Below, one piece after another: positions 8,657 through 17,215 of a stretch of 64,000 nucleotides of DNA. The position numbers and the translations under genes were made by a program. The notes under the pieces are model-generated. The model did no database searches, had not been told where the DNA came from, and worked only from the letters and a program-made list of their open reading frames with translations. The stretch comes from Allostella vacuolata (GTDB taxonomy: Bacteria; Pseudomonadota; Alphaproteobacteria; ATCC43930; Allostellaceae), in the NCBI GenBank assembly GCA_006739055.1, contig AP019702.1, forward strand, positions 2,321,001 through 2,385,000, in the 5' to 3' direction. Within the stretch, counting starts at the first letter, position 1, and the number at the start of each line of letters is the position of its first letter.

Positions 8657-10032
8657 TCGTCTCCAATCGAACAGCGGCCCCCCGCGACCGCGGCGCCCGG
8701 GCGGGCGGCCTGGCGGTCGGCCTGCGCGAGGCGCTGCAGAAGCGCGGCGGCCTGTGGTTCGGCTGGAGCGGGGAGCTGCGTGAAGGCGACGCGGGCGAGC
8801 CGAAGACCCAGGAGGCCGGCAACATCCTGTTCGCCACCATTCCGCTGACGCCGGCCGACCATGACGATTTCTACGTCCATTATGCCAACGGCACGCTCTG
8901 GCCGCTCTGCCACTACCGGCTCGGCCTGATCGAGTTCCGCCGCAGCGCCTACGAAGGCTACCTGCGCGTCAACCGCCTGTTCGCGGAGAAGCTGGCGCCG
9001 CTGCTGCGCCCGGACGACCTCATCTGGATCCACGACTATCACTTCTTCCCCCTGGCATCGGCCCTGCGGGCGCTGGGCGTGACGAACCGGATGGGCTTCT
9101 TCCTCCACATCCCGCTGCCCGCGCCGGAGGTGCTGACGGCCCTGCCGCGCCATCGCCGGCTGATCGCCGACCTCTGCGCCTATGACCTGGTCGGGTTCCA
9201 GACCGGCGACGACCTGCAGTCCTTCACCAGCTATATCGAGCGCGAGACGGCCGGCACGCTCGACCCGCGCGGCACTTTCCGGGCGTTCGGGCGCTGCGGC
9301 GAGGCGGCGGCGTTCCCGATCGGCATCGATACGGCCACCTTCGCCGAACTGTCCGAACAGGCGGCCGACAGCGCGCAGACCCGGCGCCTGCACGAGAGCC
9401 TGGCCGGTCGCCGGCTCGTCATCGGCGTCGACCGGCTCGACTACTCGAAGGGGATCCCGCAGCGCATGGAGGCGTTCCAGACCCTGCTGGAGGCCTATCC
9501 CGAGCATCGCGGCCGGGTGACCTACATGCAGATCGCTCCCATCTCCCGGGGCGAGGTGGAGGAGTACCAGGCCCTGCGGCGCGACCTGGAAGGGTGGGTC
9601 GGTCGCATCAACGGCCGCTTCGGCGAGTATGACTGGGCGCCCGTGCGCTACCTCAACAAGGCCTTCCCGCGCCAGGCCCTGGCCGGCTTCTTTCGCCAGG
9701 CGGCGGTCGGCCTGGTGACGCCCCTGCGCGACGGCATGAACCTGGTCGCCAAGGAGTATGTGGCCGCGCAGGATCCCGCCGACCCGGGCGTGCTGGTCCT
9801 GTCGCGCTTTGCCGGGGCGGCGCGCGCGATGCCGCAGGCCCTGATCGTCAATCCCTTCGACGTCGAGGAGATCGGCGACGCCGTGCACCTGGCGCTGACC
9901 ATGCCGCTGGCCGAGCGCCGCGCCCGCTGGAACGAGATGATGGCGGAGTTGCGCCGCAACACCATCCAGAGCTGGTGCGAATCCTTCGTCGAACGCCTGG
10001 CCGGAGCCGACACGGACGAACAGGCGGCCTAA
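8641..10032 (+). CDS. otsA: Alpha,alpha-trehalose-phosphate synthase OtsA
   Basis: GT20 glycosyltransferase of 463 residues that makes trehalose-6-phosphate from UDP-glucose and glucose-6-phosphate. Visible blocks are AGGLAVGL at 21-28, WIHDYH at 129-134, GVDRLDYSKG at 262-271 (Arg265 and Lys270 contact the sugar nucleotide) and PLRDGMNLVAKEY near the C-terminus. Length is close to E. coli OtsA (474). The start is taken as TTG at 8641 because GGGAGGAAG lies 7 bases upstream and the next residues ARLVIVSNR match family N-termini. The start lies inside the GH15 gene, so OtsA synthesis should depend on its translation. Confidence 0.93.
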   Translation: MARLVIVSNRTAAPRDRGARAGGLAVGLREALQKRGGLWFGWSGELREGDAGEPKTQEAGNILFATIPLTPADHDDFYVHYANGTLWPLCHYRLGLIEFRRSAYEGYLRVNRLFAEKLAPLLRPDDLIWIHDYHFFPLASALRALGVTNRMGFFLHIPLPAPEVLTALPRHRRLIADLCAYDLVGFQTGDDLQSFTSYIERETAGTLDPRGTFRAFGRCGEAAAFPIGIDTATFAELSEQAADSAQTRRLHESLAGRRLVIGVDRLDYSKGIPQRMEAFQTLLEAYPEHRGRVTYMQIAPISRGEVEEYQALRRDLEGWVGRINGRFGEYDWAPVRYLNKAFPRQALAGFFRQAAVGLVTPLRDGMNLVAKEYVAAQDPADPGVLVLSRFAGAARAMPQALIVNPFDVEEIGDAVHLALTMPLAERRARWNEMMAELRRNTIQSWCESFVERLAGADTDEQAA

Positions 10033-10134
10033 TGACGCGGTGCCGCGCGATGTGAATGCGTTGCATTCCTGATCGCTGCCGTGCTCCTGTCCCTGTGACG
10101 GACCCGACGGGCGGCGACCGGGGAGATCGAGGCG

Positions 10135-10818
10135 ATGCTGCTGGCCATTCCCGATATTCTTTCGAAGGCCGAGGTCGCCCGTTGCCGCGAGGTCATCGAC
10201 CAGGCGGAATGGATCGACGGAAATGCGACCTCCGGCCACCAGTCCGCGCTGGCCAAGAACAACCTGCAGCTTCCCGAGGGGTCGCCGGCAGCCCGGCAGG
10301 TGGGCGGCGCCATCCTCGATGCGCTCGGCCGCAGCGCGCTGTTCGTGTCGGCCGCCCTGCCGCTCAAGGTGTTCCCGCCCTTCTTCAACCGCTACTCGGG
10401 CGGGCAGGAGTTCCGCACCCATGTCGACAATGCGATCCGCCAGATGCGCGGCAGCGACTTCCGCATCCGGGCCGACCTGTCGGCGACGCTGTTCCTGACC
10501 GAGCCCGAGGATTATGACGGCGGCGAGCTGTCGGTGGAGGACACCTACGGGGTCCAGCAGATCAAGCTGCCGGCCGGGCATCTCGTGCTCTATCCGTCTT
10601 CCAGCCTGCACCATGTCACCCCGGTGACGCGGGGGGCGCGGGTCGCGTCCTTCATGTGGATGCAGAGCATGGTCCGCGACGACGGCCAGCGGACGCTGCT
10701 GTTCGAGCTCGACACCAGCATCCGCGAACTGGGCGCGCGCGACGGCCATGGCGACCCGGCGGTGGTTCGCCTGACCGGCATCTATCACAACCTGCTGCGA
10801 CGCTGGGCGGACTGCTGA
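10135..10818 (+). CDS. Fe(II)/2-oxoglutarate PKHD-type hydroxylase (YbiX/PiuC family)
   Basis: Dioxygenase of 227 residues. The iron triad is visible as H96-x-D98 in [11 protein letters not shown] and a distal histidine at 159/160 in [10 protein letters not shown]. The 2-oxoglutarate arginine is R169 in RGARVASF. Length and layout match the PiuC/YbiX PKHD family, often linked to TonB siderophore receptors, though no receptor gene lies next to it here. It starts with ATG 103 bases after otsA and converges with the RES toxin gene. Confidence 0.88.
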   Translation: MLLAIPDILSKAEVARCREVIDQAEWIDGNATSGHQSALAKNNLQLPEGSPAARQVGGAILDALGRSALFVSAALPLKVFPPFFNRYSGGQEFRTHVDNAIRQMRGSDFRIRADLSATLFLTEPEDYDGGELSVEDTYGVQQIKLPAGHLVLYPSSSLHHVTPVTRGARVASFMWMQSMVRDDGQRTLLFELDTSIRELGARDGHGDPAVVRLTGIYHNLLRRWADC

Positions 10819-10830
10819 GAGGCTGGACGC

Positions 10831-11451
10831 TCACGGGTCGGAGCCGACGATGCCGACTTTCAGATCATCCAGCACTGCCGCCAGGCCCGGCGCTGCAATC
10901 AGCTTCATCAACCGGGACGTCCGGAGCTTCGGGACAGCGCGGTCGAACACCGCCAGGTTGGTGTGCCCGTTGAGCCGCGATGGGTAGACGATCCCATCCG
11001 GTTGCTCCAGATGTTCATGGAAGGCCAGGGACCAGGCCCGTGCGAGCGTTTGGCTGGAAGCCCTGGCAACATCCGTCGGAACGCCCATGGCGATGGCGCC
11101 GTCGCCGCCGAGGTCGACCATCTTGAGCGGGGCGGCGATCTCGATTTCGGCGTAGTGGCGGTCGTGCAGTTCGGCCTCTTCCATCGGCAGGTTGCCGATC
11201 ATGCCGTCGCGCTGGTCTCGGAGCACCGCCTCAAGGAAGCAAACCTTCAAGGTCTCGCCGAGATAGAGCACCCCGAAACGGCGGGCAGCCACCCGACGTC
11301 TGGGATCGCTGAACCGGCTGGGGGTCTTGCCGATCCCAAGTGGGTCCGAATAACGGCCCAGGTAGATGCGGCCGAACCGCCTGCCTGTCGGCACTTCGTG
11401 GATCCGGAGGTCCGTGTCCGCAAAGCGAGCCGGCGGGGCGACCCTGGCCAT
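10831..11451 (-). CDS. RES-domain toxin (NAD-degrading type)
   Basis: Protein of 206 residues with the RES fold. The blocks RIYLGRYSDPLG, VLYLGETLKVCFLEAVLRD and YPSRLNGHTNLAVFDR contain the conserved arginine, tyrosine, glutamate, serine and asparagine that shape the ADP-ribosyltransferase-like pocket. Characterised RES toxins deplete cellular NAD+ and are neutralised by a partner Xre/MbcA/ParS antitoxin. Here the start codon follows the antitoxin stop directly (TAGATG), the usual antitoxin-first order. The gene looks intact. NAD as target is inherited from the family and is not shown here. Confidence 0.85.
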   Translation of the reverse strand: MARVAPPARFADTDLRIHEVPTGRRFGRIYLGRYSDPLGIGKTPSRFSDPRRRVAARRFGVLYLGETLKVCFLEAVLRDQRDGMIGNLPMEEAELHDRHYAEIEIAAPLKMVDLGGDGAIAMGVPTDVARASSQTLARAWSLAFHEHLEQPDGIVYPSRLNGHTNLAVFDRAVPKLRTSRLMKLIAAPGLAAVLDDLKVGIVGSDP

Positions 11452-12195
11452 CTACCGGAAACTGGTCCCGACGCTTTCGGCTGCTGCGAGCGCGGCCTTG
11501 CCATGCCCGCGCTCCAGAGCCTCGCGACCGGTCAACCCGTCGAGTTCGCCGTGCGGCTGCACCAGAAAGCGATAGACCGTCCAAGGTCCGCCCAATCGCT
11601 CGTGCAGCTTCGCAAGTTCGGCAAACGGCTTTCCGTCGGCGTCGAGCTGCCAGATCGGGAAGCGGAAGCCGCGCTTCGCGCCGTCCAGGCCCAGCACCTG
11701 GCCGCTCCGGCGCTTTGTGTTGACCGTGACACGGGTAGTGCCAAGCACCTTCGCGAACGCATCTGTGCTCAGCATGTCGCCACCGCCGAGGATCTCGGCG
11801 GCACGCAGGCGACCCCGTTCACGTGCTGCAGCCAGTGCCGCCGGCAGTTCGGCGTCCGGTGGCGGAGCCTCGTGCACTACCGGCTCGGACGCGGCCGGCG
11901 TCTCCCTGAAGAAGGTTACGACCGTCTCACCTTCGGGATCGACATCGACGCGGAAGCTGACGGACCGCCCGCCCGTGCGGCTCCTGGTGATCGCATCCCC
12001 ATAGCCCTCCAGGAGTATCTTCACCCGCTCGGGGCTGTCGGCGATTGCCTCGGATGCAGCCGCCGGGATCGCAAGCTTGAAGCCCGTCGCTCCGCCGAAG
12101 AAGTGCGTCGTCGTGGCGGTGGACGGCTTGTCAGCGGACCGGGGGCGCTGGTCCGTGCCGGTGTGTGGGGCCGTCTTCGATTTCGGCGCTGCCAT
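11452..12195 (-). CDS. Xre/MbcA/ParS-type antitoxin with long N-terminal extension
   Basis: Likely antitoxin of 247 residues for the RES toxin encoded immediately downstream. Residues ~130-183 look like a helix-turn-helix region (MLSTDAFAKVLGTTRVTVNT). Residues ~185-247 match the Xre/MbcA/ParS toxin-binding domain (WTVYRFLVQPHGELDGLTGR then EALERG). Typical partners are about 120-170 residues; this one has about 100 extra, with a low-complexity lead (1-35) and a small beta-rich segment (~38-98) that I do not recognise. The ATG at 12195 is chosen because GGAGG lies 7 bases upstream; a further in-frame ATG at 12261 lacks such a site. The pair is probably autoregulated through the HTH. Confidence 0.75.
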   Translation of the reverse strand: MAAPKSKTAPHTGTDQRPRSADKPSTATTTHFFGGATGFKLAIPAAASEAIADSPERVKILLEGYGDAITRSRTGGRSVSFRVDVDPEGETVVTFFRETPAASEPVVHEAPPPDAELPAALAAARERGRLRAAEILGGGDMLSTDAFAKVLGTTRVTVNTKRRSGQVLGLDGAKRGFRFPIWQLDADGKPFAELAKLHERLGGPWTVYRFLVQPHGELDGLTGREALERGHGKAALAAAESVGTSFR

Positions 12196-12289
12196 GATCC
12201 AACCTCCGCTGGAGGATAGATGGCGACTCTCGACAGGTTCGTAAAGCTGGTAAAGCGACATGGATCGGCTGGCGCCGACTGCCGGGCGC

Positions 12290-13396
12290 CTAATCGTCGT
12301 CCGGCGGCCGTTCCGGCGGTAGCTTGCGCCGGCCGCCGACCGCGCGGAAGAAAGGCGGGGCGACGGCGACGATCATCAGGATGCGGGCGATGTGGTGGGT
12401 GGCGACGAAGGCCGCGTCGATGCCGAGCGCCAGGGCGACCAGGCTCATCTCCGCCAGGCCGCCCGGCGCGTAGGCGAGCAGCAGCGCCTGGGTCGGGATG
12501 CCGGTCAGCGCATGCAGGGCGCCCGCGCACAGGAAGGCTGCGCCCAGCGTGATCACCGTGCCGGCGGCGGCGTGCAGGGTCGTGCGGCCGATCATCGCCA
12601 GCTTGACCCCGACGAAGCGCGACCCGACCGCGCTGCCGATGGCGATCTGGGCGACGGCGACCAGCTCGGACGGCGGCCGGCTGGCGGTGATGCCGGTCAG
12701 GTGGACGACGCCGCTGACGATCATCGCCCCCAGCAGGGGCGCGGCCGGCAGGCGCAGCCAGATCGCCCCCGACGCCCCGACCACGCCGCAGGCCGTCAGG
12801 ATGGCGAGGTCGAGGAGCGGGAAGTGCAGGATGCTCAGCCCCGCCCCGGCGGAGCCCGCCGGGTGATACCCGCCGTAGAACTTGAAGCCGAAGACCAGGA
12901 TGAAGACGACCAGCATCACCCGGGCGCCATGGGTCAGGCCGATCAGCCGGGGGTCGCCGCCCATCGCCCCGCCGACCATGACCATCTCGTTGAGCCCGCC
13001 CGGCATGGCGGTGAAGAAGGAGGTGATCGGCCCGTAGCCGGCCACCTTGCGGAAGTAGAAGTAGGTCGCCCCGCCCGCGACCACGACGTAGATGATGAGG
13101 CCGGCCAGAGTCACGCTCCAGCGGCCGATCTGGTCGAAGAGGGCGGGCGTGAAGGAACTGCCGAGCATGACGCCCAGCACCACCACCATGCCGGAGCGCA
13201 GCCAGCGCGGCATGCCGATCTTGAGGCCCGACACCGACGCCGCGATGCAGGCGGCCATCGCCCCCAGCATCCAGGGCAGCGGCAGGTTCAGCAGCCAGAA
13301 CACGGCCCCGCCGGCGGTGCCGGTGGCGAGCGCCAGCAGAACCTGGGACAGGGGCGGTGACGGCGGCCGCTGCCGTCGGGCTGGTCGTGCCGCCAC
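12290..13396 (-). CDS. AbrB family integral membrane protein (PF05145-like)
   Basis: Polytopic inner-membrane protein of 368 residues with two homologous halves of about five to six hydrophobic segments. The family signature LPLPWMLGAM near residue 40 recurs in the second half as LPAAPLLGAMIV, and GGLNEMVMVGG recurs as PGGLAEMSLVAL. Despite the family name (AbrB, formerly 'ammonia monooxygenase') it is neither a DNA-binding AbrB regulator nor an oxygenase. A transport role is suspected for the family. It lies 6 bases upstream of the aspartoacylase-like gene in unrelated function space, so no substrate is proposed. Confidence 0.82.
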   Translation of the reverse strand: MAARPARRQRPPSPPLSQVLLALATGTAGGAVFWLLNLPLPWMLGAMAACIAASVSGLKIGMPRWLRSGMVVVLGVMLGSSFTPALFDQIGRWSVTLAGLIIYVVVAGGATYFYFRKVAGYGPITSFFTAMPGGLNEMVMVGGAMGGDPRLIGLTHGARVMLVVFILVFGFKFYGGYHPAGSAGAGLSILHFPLLDLAILTACGVVGASGAIWLRLPAAPLLGAMIVSGVVHLTGITASRPPSELVAVAQIAIGSAVGSRFVGVKLAMIGRTTLHAAAGTVITLGAAFLCAGALHALTGIPTQALLLAYAPGGLAEMSLVALALGIDAAFVATHHIARILMIVAVAPPFFRAVGGRRKLPPERPPDDD

Positions 13397-13402
13397 GCCG
13401 GA

Positions 13403-14359
13403 TCAGCCGACGAAGCGGCCGAGGCGGACGGCGGTATTGCCCTTGGTCAGGCGGCGGGTCGGCATGATCAGGATGCAGCGGTCATAGGGCGTGACGATCC
13501 AGCGGTCGCCGTCGCGGCCGAGCGGCGTGCCCGCCTTCTCGATCACCTCCAGGCCGATGAACGGCTCGACGAAGCTGAAGGAATCGCCGGTGATGGTCAC
13601 GGCCTCGGTCACCTCGACGATCTGTTGCGGCGCGGGCGCCGCGGCCGGCAGGTGGCGGGCGACGAAGGCGTCGTCGACGATGTCGAACAGGCGCAGGAAG
13701 CGCAGCGTGGACGCCATCGCCACGTCGGCCGACGACCGTTCCCAGTGCTGGCCGCATTCGACCAGCAGGGCCGCCCGCTGGTGGCCGTCGATGCCGAAGT
13801 CGCCATAGTCGCGCAGCCGCTTGCCGGCCTTGTGGCCCTCGTCGCACACCACCAACTCGGGCACCGCGACGGCCTTGGCAAGCGCCAGCCCCTGGCGGGT
13901 CAGGCCGGCCAGGGACAGGGCGGCGGTCGCATGCTGCATGGAATGGATGTCGAGCAGCTGGTCGACGGTGTCGATCAGCGGCCGCAGCTCGCGGGCGCGG
14001 GCCAGCTCGACGCTCGTCCGCGGCCCGTCCAGCACGTCCGGCGTCCACACCCGGTTCATGTCCTCGTCGACGTAGCGCGAGGCGGTCGGCCGGGCCGTGT
14101 CGAAGGACAGGTAGGCGGCGACGTTGCAGAAGACGAGGGTGAGCTTGCCGGCCTTGGGGCGGACCTGCTCGCGGAACAGGAAGTCGACGGCGATCGCCCC
14201 GCACAGCTCGTTGCCGTGGATCACGGCGTTGACCATGACGTGCGGGCCGGGCCGGCCGCTGTCGAACGTCCAGGCATAGTCGATGCCGGTGTTGCCCTGG
14301 CGATAGGGGGCGATGTCGACCGGCTGAATCTCGATCGGGTACTCTTCGGCGCTGGCCAT
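13403..14359 (-). CDS. Succinylglutamate desuccinylase/aspartoacylase family hydrolase
   Basis: Zinc hydrolase of 318 residues. The zinc motif HGNELCG (His-x-x-Glu) follows the strand VMVNAVIHGNE. A third zinc histidine probably lies in LDIHSMQH. The C-terminal beta domain contains EPFIGLEVIEKAGTPLG. Relatives deacylate N-acyl amino acids such as N-acetylaspartate or N-succinylglutamate. The ATG at 14359 is preferred over upstream positions because the family N-terminal region begins there. The gene is followed on the same strand by the AbrB-type membrane protein and preceded by an ArgE-like deacetylase, suggesting a small N-acyl amino acid utilisation group. Confidence 0.85.
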   Translation of the reverse strand: MASAEEYPIEIQPVDIAPYRQGNTGIDYAWTFDSGRPGPHVMVNAVIHGNELCGAIAVDFLFREQVRPKAGKLTLVFCNVAAYLSFDTARPTASRYVDEDMNRVWTPDVLDGPRTSVELARARELRPLIDTVDQLLDIHSMQHATAALSLAGLTRQGLALAKAVAVPELVVCDEGHKAGKRLRDYGDFGIDGHQRAALLVECGQHWERSSADVAMASTLRFLRLFDIVDDAFVARHLPAAAPAPQQIVEVTEAVTITGDSFSFVEPFIGLEVIEKAGTPLGRDGDRWIVTPYDRCILIMPTRRLTKGNTAVRLGRFVG

Positions 14360-14403
14360 CGTCAGGCTTCCGTTGCTCGCGGGGGGCAGTGGCTGGGGCA
14401 GGA

Positions 14404-15570
14404 TCAGGCGGACAGGCGTTCGGTCAGGCGGACCAGGAACGCCTCGCAGGCGGCGATCTGGTCGATGGCGATGAACTCGTCCGGCTTGTGCGCCTGGTCG
14501 ATGCTGCCGGGGCCGCAGACCACGGTCGGAATGCCGGCCGCCTCGAACAGGCCGGCCTCGGTGCCGAAGGCGACCTTGCCCGAGCGGTTGGAGCCGGACA
14601 GGGCCCGGGCCAGGTCGGCGACCGGGGCATCGTCGGCGGTGCCGAGGCCGGGGAATTCCGACTGCTGCGTCCAGGTGAAGCCGGTGTCGGCCTGCACCGC
14701 CCGCATCTCGGGCAGCAGCACCGTTTCGGCGTACTTCTGCACCTCCGCCAGCAGCGCATGGGGATCGGTGCCGGGCAGGTAGCGGAATTCGAAGTCGAAC
14801 CAGCAGTCCTTGGGCACGATGTTGAGCGCCGTGCCGCCCTGGATCACGCCGGTGTGGACGGTGGTGTAGGGCGGGTCGAAGGCGCCGTCGTGCGGGCCCT
14901 GGTCGCGGAACCGCCGGGCCATGTTCTTGAGGTAGGCGATGACCTCGGCCGCGGCCTCGATCGCGTTGACGCCGGTGTGGCAGATCGACGAATGGCACTC
15001 GAAGCCGCGCACATGGCAGCGGTAGCTGAGCTTGCCCTTGTGGCCGACGATCACCTGCATCTCGGTCGGTTCACCGACGATGCACGATTCCGGCCGGATG
15101 GGGCGGTCGGCCAGCCCGGCGATCATCTTGCGCACGCCGAGGCAGCCCACCTCCTCGTCGAAGGAGAAGGCGAGGTGGATCGGCGTCCGGAGCGGCGCCC
15201 GGACGAACCGCGGGACCATGGCCAGGACGACCGCGACGAAGCTCTTCATGTCGGTGGTGCCGCGGCCGTACAGGCGGCCGTCCTTCTCCACCACCTGGAA
15301 GGCGTCGGTCGACCATTCCTGCCCGTCGATCGGCACCACGTCGGTGTGGCCCGACAGCATGACGCCGCCGCGGTCGGCCGGCCCGATGGTCGCGAACAGG
15401 TTGGCCTTGGCGCCCGTGTCGTCGAAGAACAGCTCCGAGGCGATGCCGTGCCCGGCCAGGTATGATTCGATCCAGCGTATCAGCTCGAGGTTGGAATTCC
15501 GGCTGGTCGTGTCGAAGGCGATCAGCCGCTCGATCATGCGCAGGCTGTCGGCGGAGGGGGCGGCGGTCAC
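14404..15570 (-). CDS. argE: Acetylornithine deacetylase (ArgE, M20 family)
   Basis: M20 metallopeptidase-fold deacetylase of 388 residues that removes acetyl from N-acetylornithine to give ornithine. The N-terminal block LIAFDTTSRNSNLELIRW is diagnostic of the ArgE subgroup. Metal ligands are in SGHTDVVP, GRGTTDMKSF, DEEVGCLG and VGEPTEM. The start is taken as GTG at 15570 with GGAG upstream; an ATG at the MIERLI residues would be slightly short. Forty-four bases separate it from the aspartoacylase-like gene on the same strand. The product ornithine could feed the polyamine genes further along the window, which is inference. Confidence 0.88.
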   Translation of the reverse strand: MTAAPSADSLRMIERLIAFDTTSRNSNLELIRWIESYLAGHGIASELFFDDTGAKANLFATIGPADRGGVMLSGHTDVVPIDGQEWSTDAFQVVEKDGRLYGRGTTDMKSFVAVVLAMVPRFVRAPLRTPIHLAFSFDEEVGCLGVRKMIAGLADRPIRPESCIVGEPTEMQVIVGHKGKLSYRCHVRGFECHSSICHTGVNAIEAAAEVIAYLKNMARRFRDQGPHDGAFDPPYTTVHTGVIQGGTALNIVPKDCWFDFEFRYLPGTDPHALLAEVQKYAETVLLPEMRAVQADTGFTWTQQSEFPGLGTADDAPVADLARALSGSNRSGKVAFGTEAGLFEAAGIPTVVCGPGSIDQAHKPDEFIAIDQIAACEAFLVRLTERLSA

Positions 15571-15671
15571 GGGCGGCGGCTCCAGGGGTCGGGAAACTAA
15601 GGGGCAGGCCCCACTATGGCGGACGGCACGGCCGCGCGCCAACCATCGCGATGCACGGGCCGGGCCGGGCG

Positions 15672-17000
15672 TCAGCCGGCGCGGCGGATGTCGGCCCCGC
15701 AGGCCGCCAGCTTGTCCGCCATGCGATCGTAGCCGCGATCCAGGTGATCGAGGCCGTCGAGCACGGTTTCACCCTCGGCGCCCAGGCCGGCGATCACCAG
15801 GGCGGCCGCGGCCCGCACGTCGGTGCCGCTGACGACGGCCCCCTGCAGGGCGGGCACCCCGCGCACCACCGCCGTCTGTCCCCGCACGGCGATGGCGGCC
15901 CCCATCTTGCGCAGCTCGTCGACATGGCGGAAGCGCTGCTCGAAGATCGTCTCGGTGATCATGCTGGCGCCCGTCGCCGTCGCCAGGAGCGCCATGGCGG
16001 GGGCCTGCAGGTCGGTGGCGAAGCCGGGGTGCGGGCGGGTCACGATGTCGACGCCGGCCAGGCCCGAAGGCGCGCGCCGGGCCATGAGCCCGTCCTCGAC
16101 CGGCCGCAGCTCGACGCCCGCCGCCGCCAGCAGCGGGGCGGCAGCGCCCAGCAGGTCGAGCCGCCCGTGGCGCAGGTGCAGCTCGCCGCCGGTGATGGCG
16201 GCGGCGCAGGCCAGCGTGCCGAGCTCGATCCGGTCCGGCATCACCGGGTGCACGGCACCGCCGAGCGGCCGGCCGCCCGCGATGGCCAGGACATCGGTGC
16301 CGGCACCCTCGATCGACGCCCCCATGGCCGCCAGGCACGCCACCAGGTCGGCGATCTCGGGCTCGCGGGCGGCATTGCGGATGATGGTGGTCCCGCGCGC
16401 CATGGTCGCCGCCAGCAGCAGGTTCTCGGTCGCGCCGACGGACGGCTGCGGCAGCAGGATCTCCGCCCCGCTCAGGCCGCGCGGGGCGGTCGCCCGGATC
16501 GTCCCTCCGGCCAGCTCGATCTCCGCCCCCATCGCCCGCAGCCCGGCGACGTGGAAGTCGATGCCGCGCAGCCCGATGGCGTCGCCCCCCGGCATCGGCA
16601 GGTTCGCCTCGCCGCCGCGGGCGAGAAGCGCGCCCAGCAGCAGGACGGACGCCCGCATCCGCGCCACCAGTTCGCGATCGATCCGCACCGGATGGACCTG
16701 GTCGGCGCAGATGGTGACGGACAGGCCGGCCTCGGTCCGCGACCAGTGCAGCTCGGCGCCGAGCCGCCGCAGCAGGGCCGCCAGCACGGCCACGTCGAGG
16801 CTGGCCGGCATGTTGTGCAGGGTGACGAGATGCGGCGTCAGCAGGGCCGAGACCATGAGCGGCAGCACGGCGTTCTTGGCGCCGCTCACCGGGTAGGTGC
16901 CGCGCAGAGGCCGGCCGCCGCGGATGACCAGGGTCCGGGCCGGGTCCGGCCGCCACCACGGCACGGCATCGGAGAGGGGGGAGGAGGCGGATCGGCTCAT
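15672..17000 (-). CDS. murA: UDP-N-acetylglucosamine 1-carboxyvinyltransferase MurA, Asp-type active site
   Basis: Enzyme of 442 residues for the first committed step of peptidoglycan synthesis, transfer of enolpyruvate from PEP to UDP-GlcNAc. The fold is complete: SGAKNAVLP holds Lys42/Asn43 (Lys22/Asn23 in E. coli), GFATDLQAP holds Asp330 (Asp305), DVRAAAAL holds Arg396 and DRGYDRM holds Arg423. The catalytic loop reads PMPGGDAIGLRGID, so the usual Cys115 is Asp140 (codon GAC, 16583-16581). Cys-to-Asp variants in mycobacteria, chlamydiae and Borrelia keep activity but resist fosfomycin. It may be the only MurA or a second copy; the window cannot tell. An N-terminal extension of about 20 residues precedes the domain. 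Confidence 0.9.
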   Translation of the reverse strand: MSRSASSPLSDAVPWWRPDPARTLVIRGGRPLRGTYPVSGAKNAVLPLMVSALLTPHLVTLHNMPASLDVAVLAALLRRLGAELHWSRTEAGLSVTICADQVHPVRIDRELVARMRASVLLLGALLARGGEANLPMPGGDAIGLRGIDFHVAGLRAMGAEIELAGGTIRATAPRGLSGAEILLPQPSVGATENLLLAATMARGTTIIRNAAREPEIADLVACLAAMGASIEGAGTDVLAIAGGRPLGGAVHPVMPDRIELGTLACAAAITGGELHLRHGRLDLLGAAAPLLAAAGVELRPVEDGLMARRAPSGLAGVDIVTRPHPGFATDLQAPAMALLATATGASMITETIFEQRFRHVDELRKMGAAIAVRGQTAVVRGVPALQGAVVSGTDVRAAAALVIAGLGAEGETVLDGLDHLDRGYDRMADKLAACGADIRRAG

Positions 17001-17215
17001 GGGCGGAATCCGATCAGGACGGAATCATCCCCTACGGTAGCGCAAGCGGGCGGGCTTGTCCGTTTCTCGCCCGAGGAAGGGGCCTGCCCACTAAATTTTC
17101 CCGCCTAAATCCAGCGAAGCTTGCGCGCGCGTTGCCTCAACGGGCGATTTCGGCGATGGTGCGACCATGGATTGCCCGTCCGGTCGAGACGGGATCAATA
17201 AGGGGAGAGCAGGGG

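Noticed and set aside
15672-17000. MurA gene as a decayed paralogue because it lacks the catalytic Cys
   Set aside because: The frame is intact, all other active-site residues are kept and Asp is a known functional substitute, so decay is not supported.
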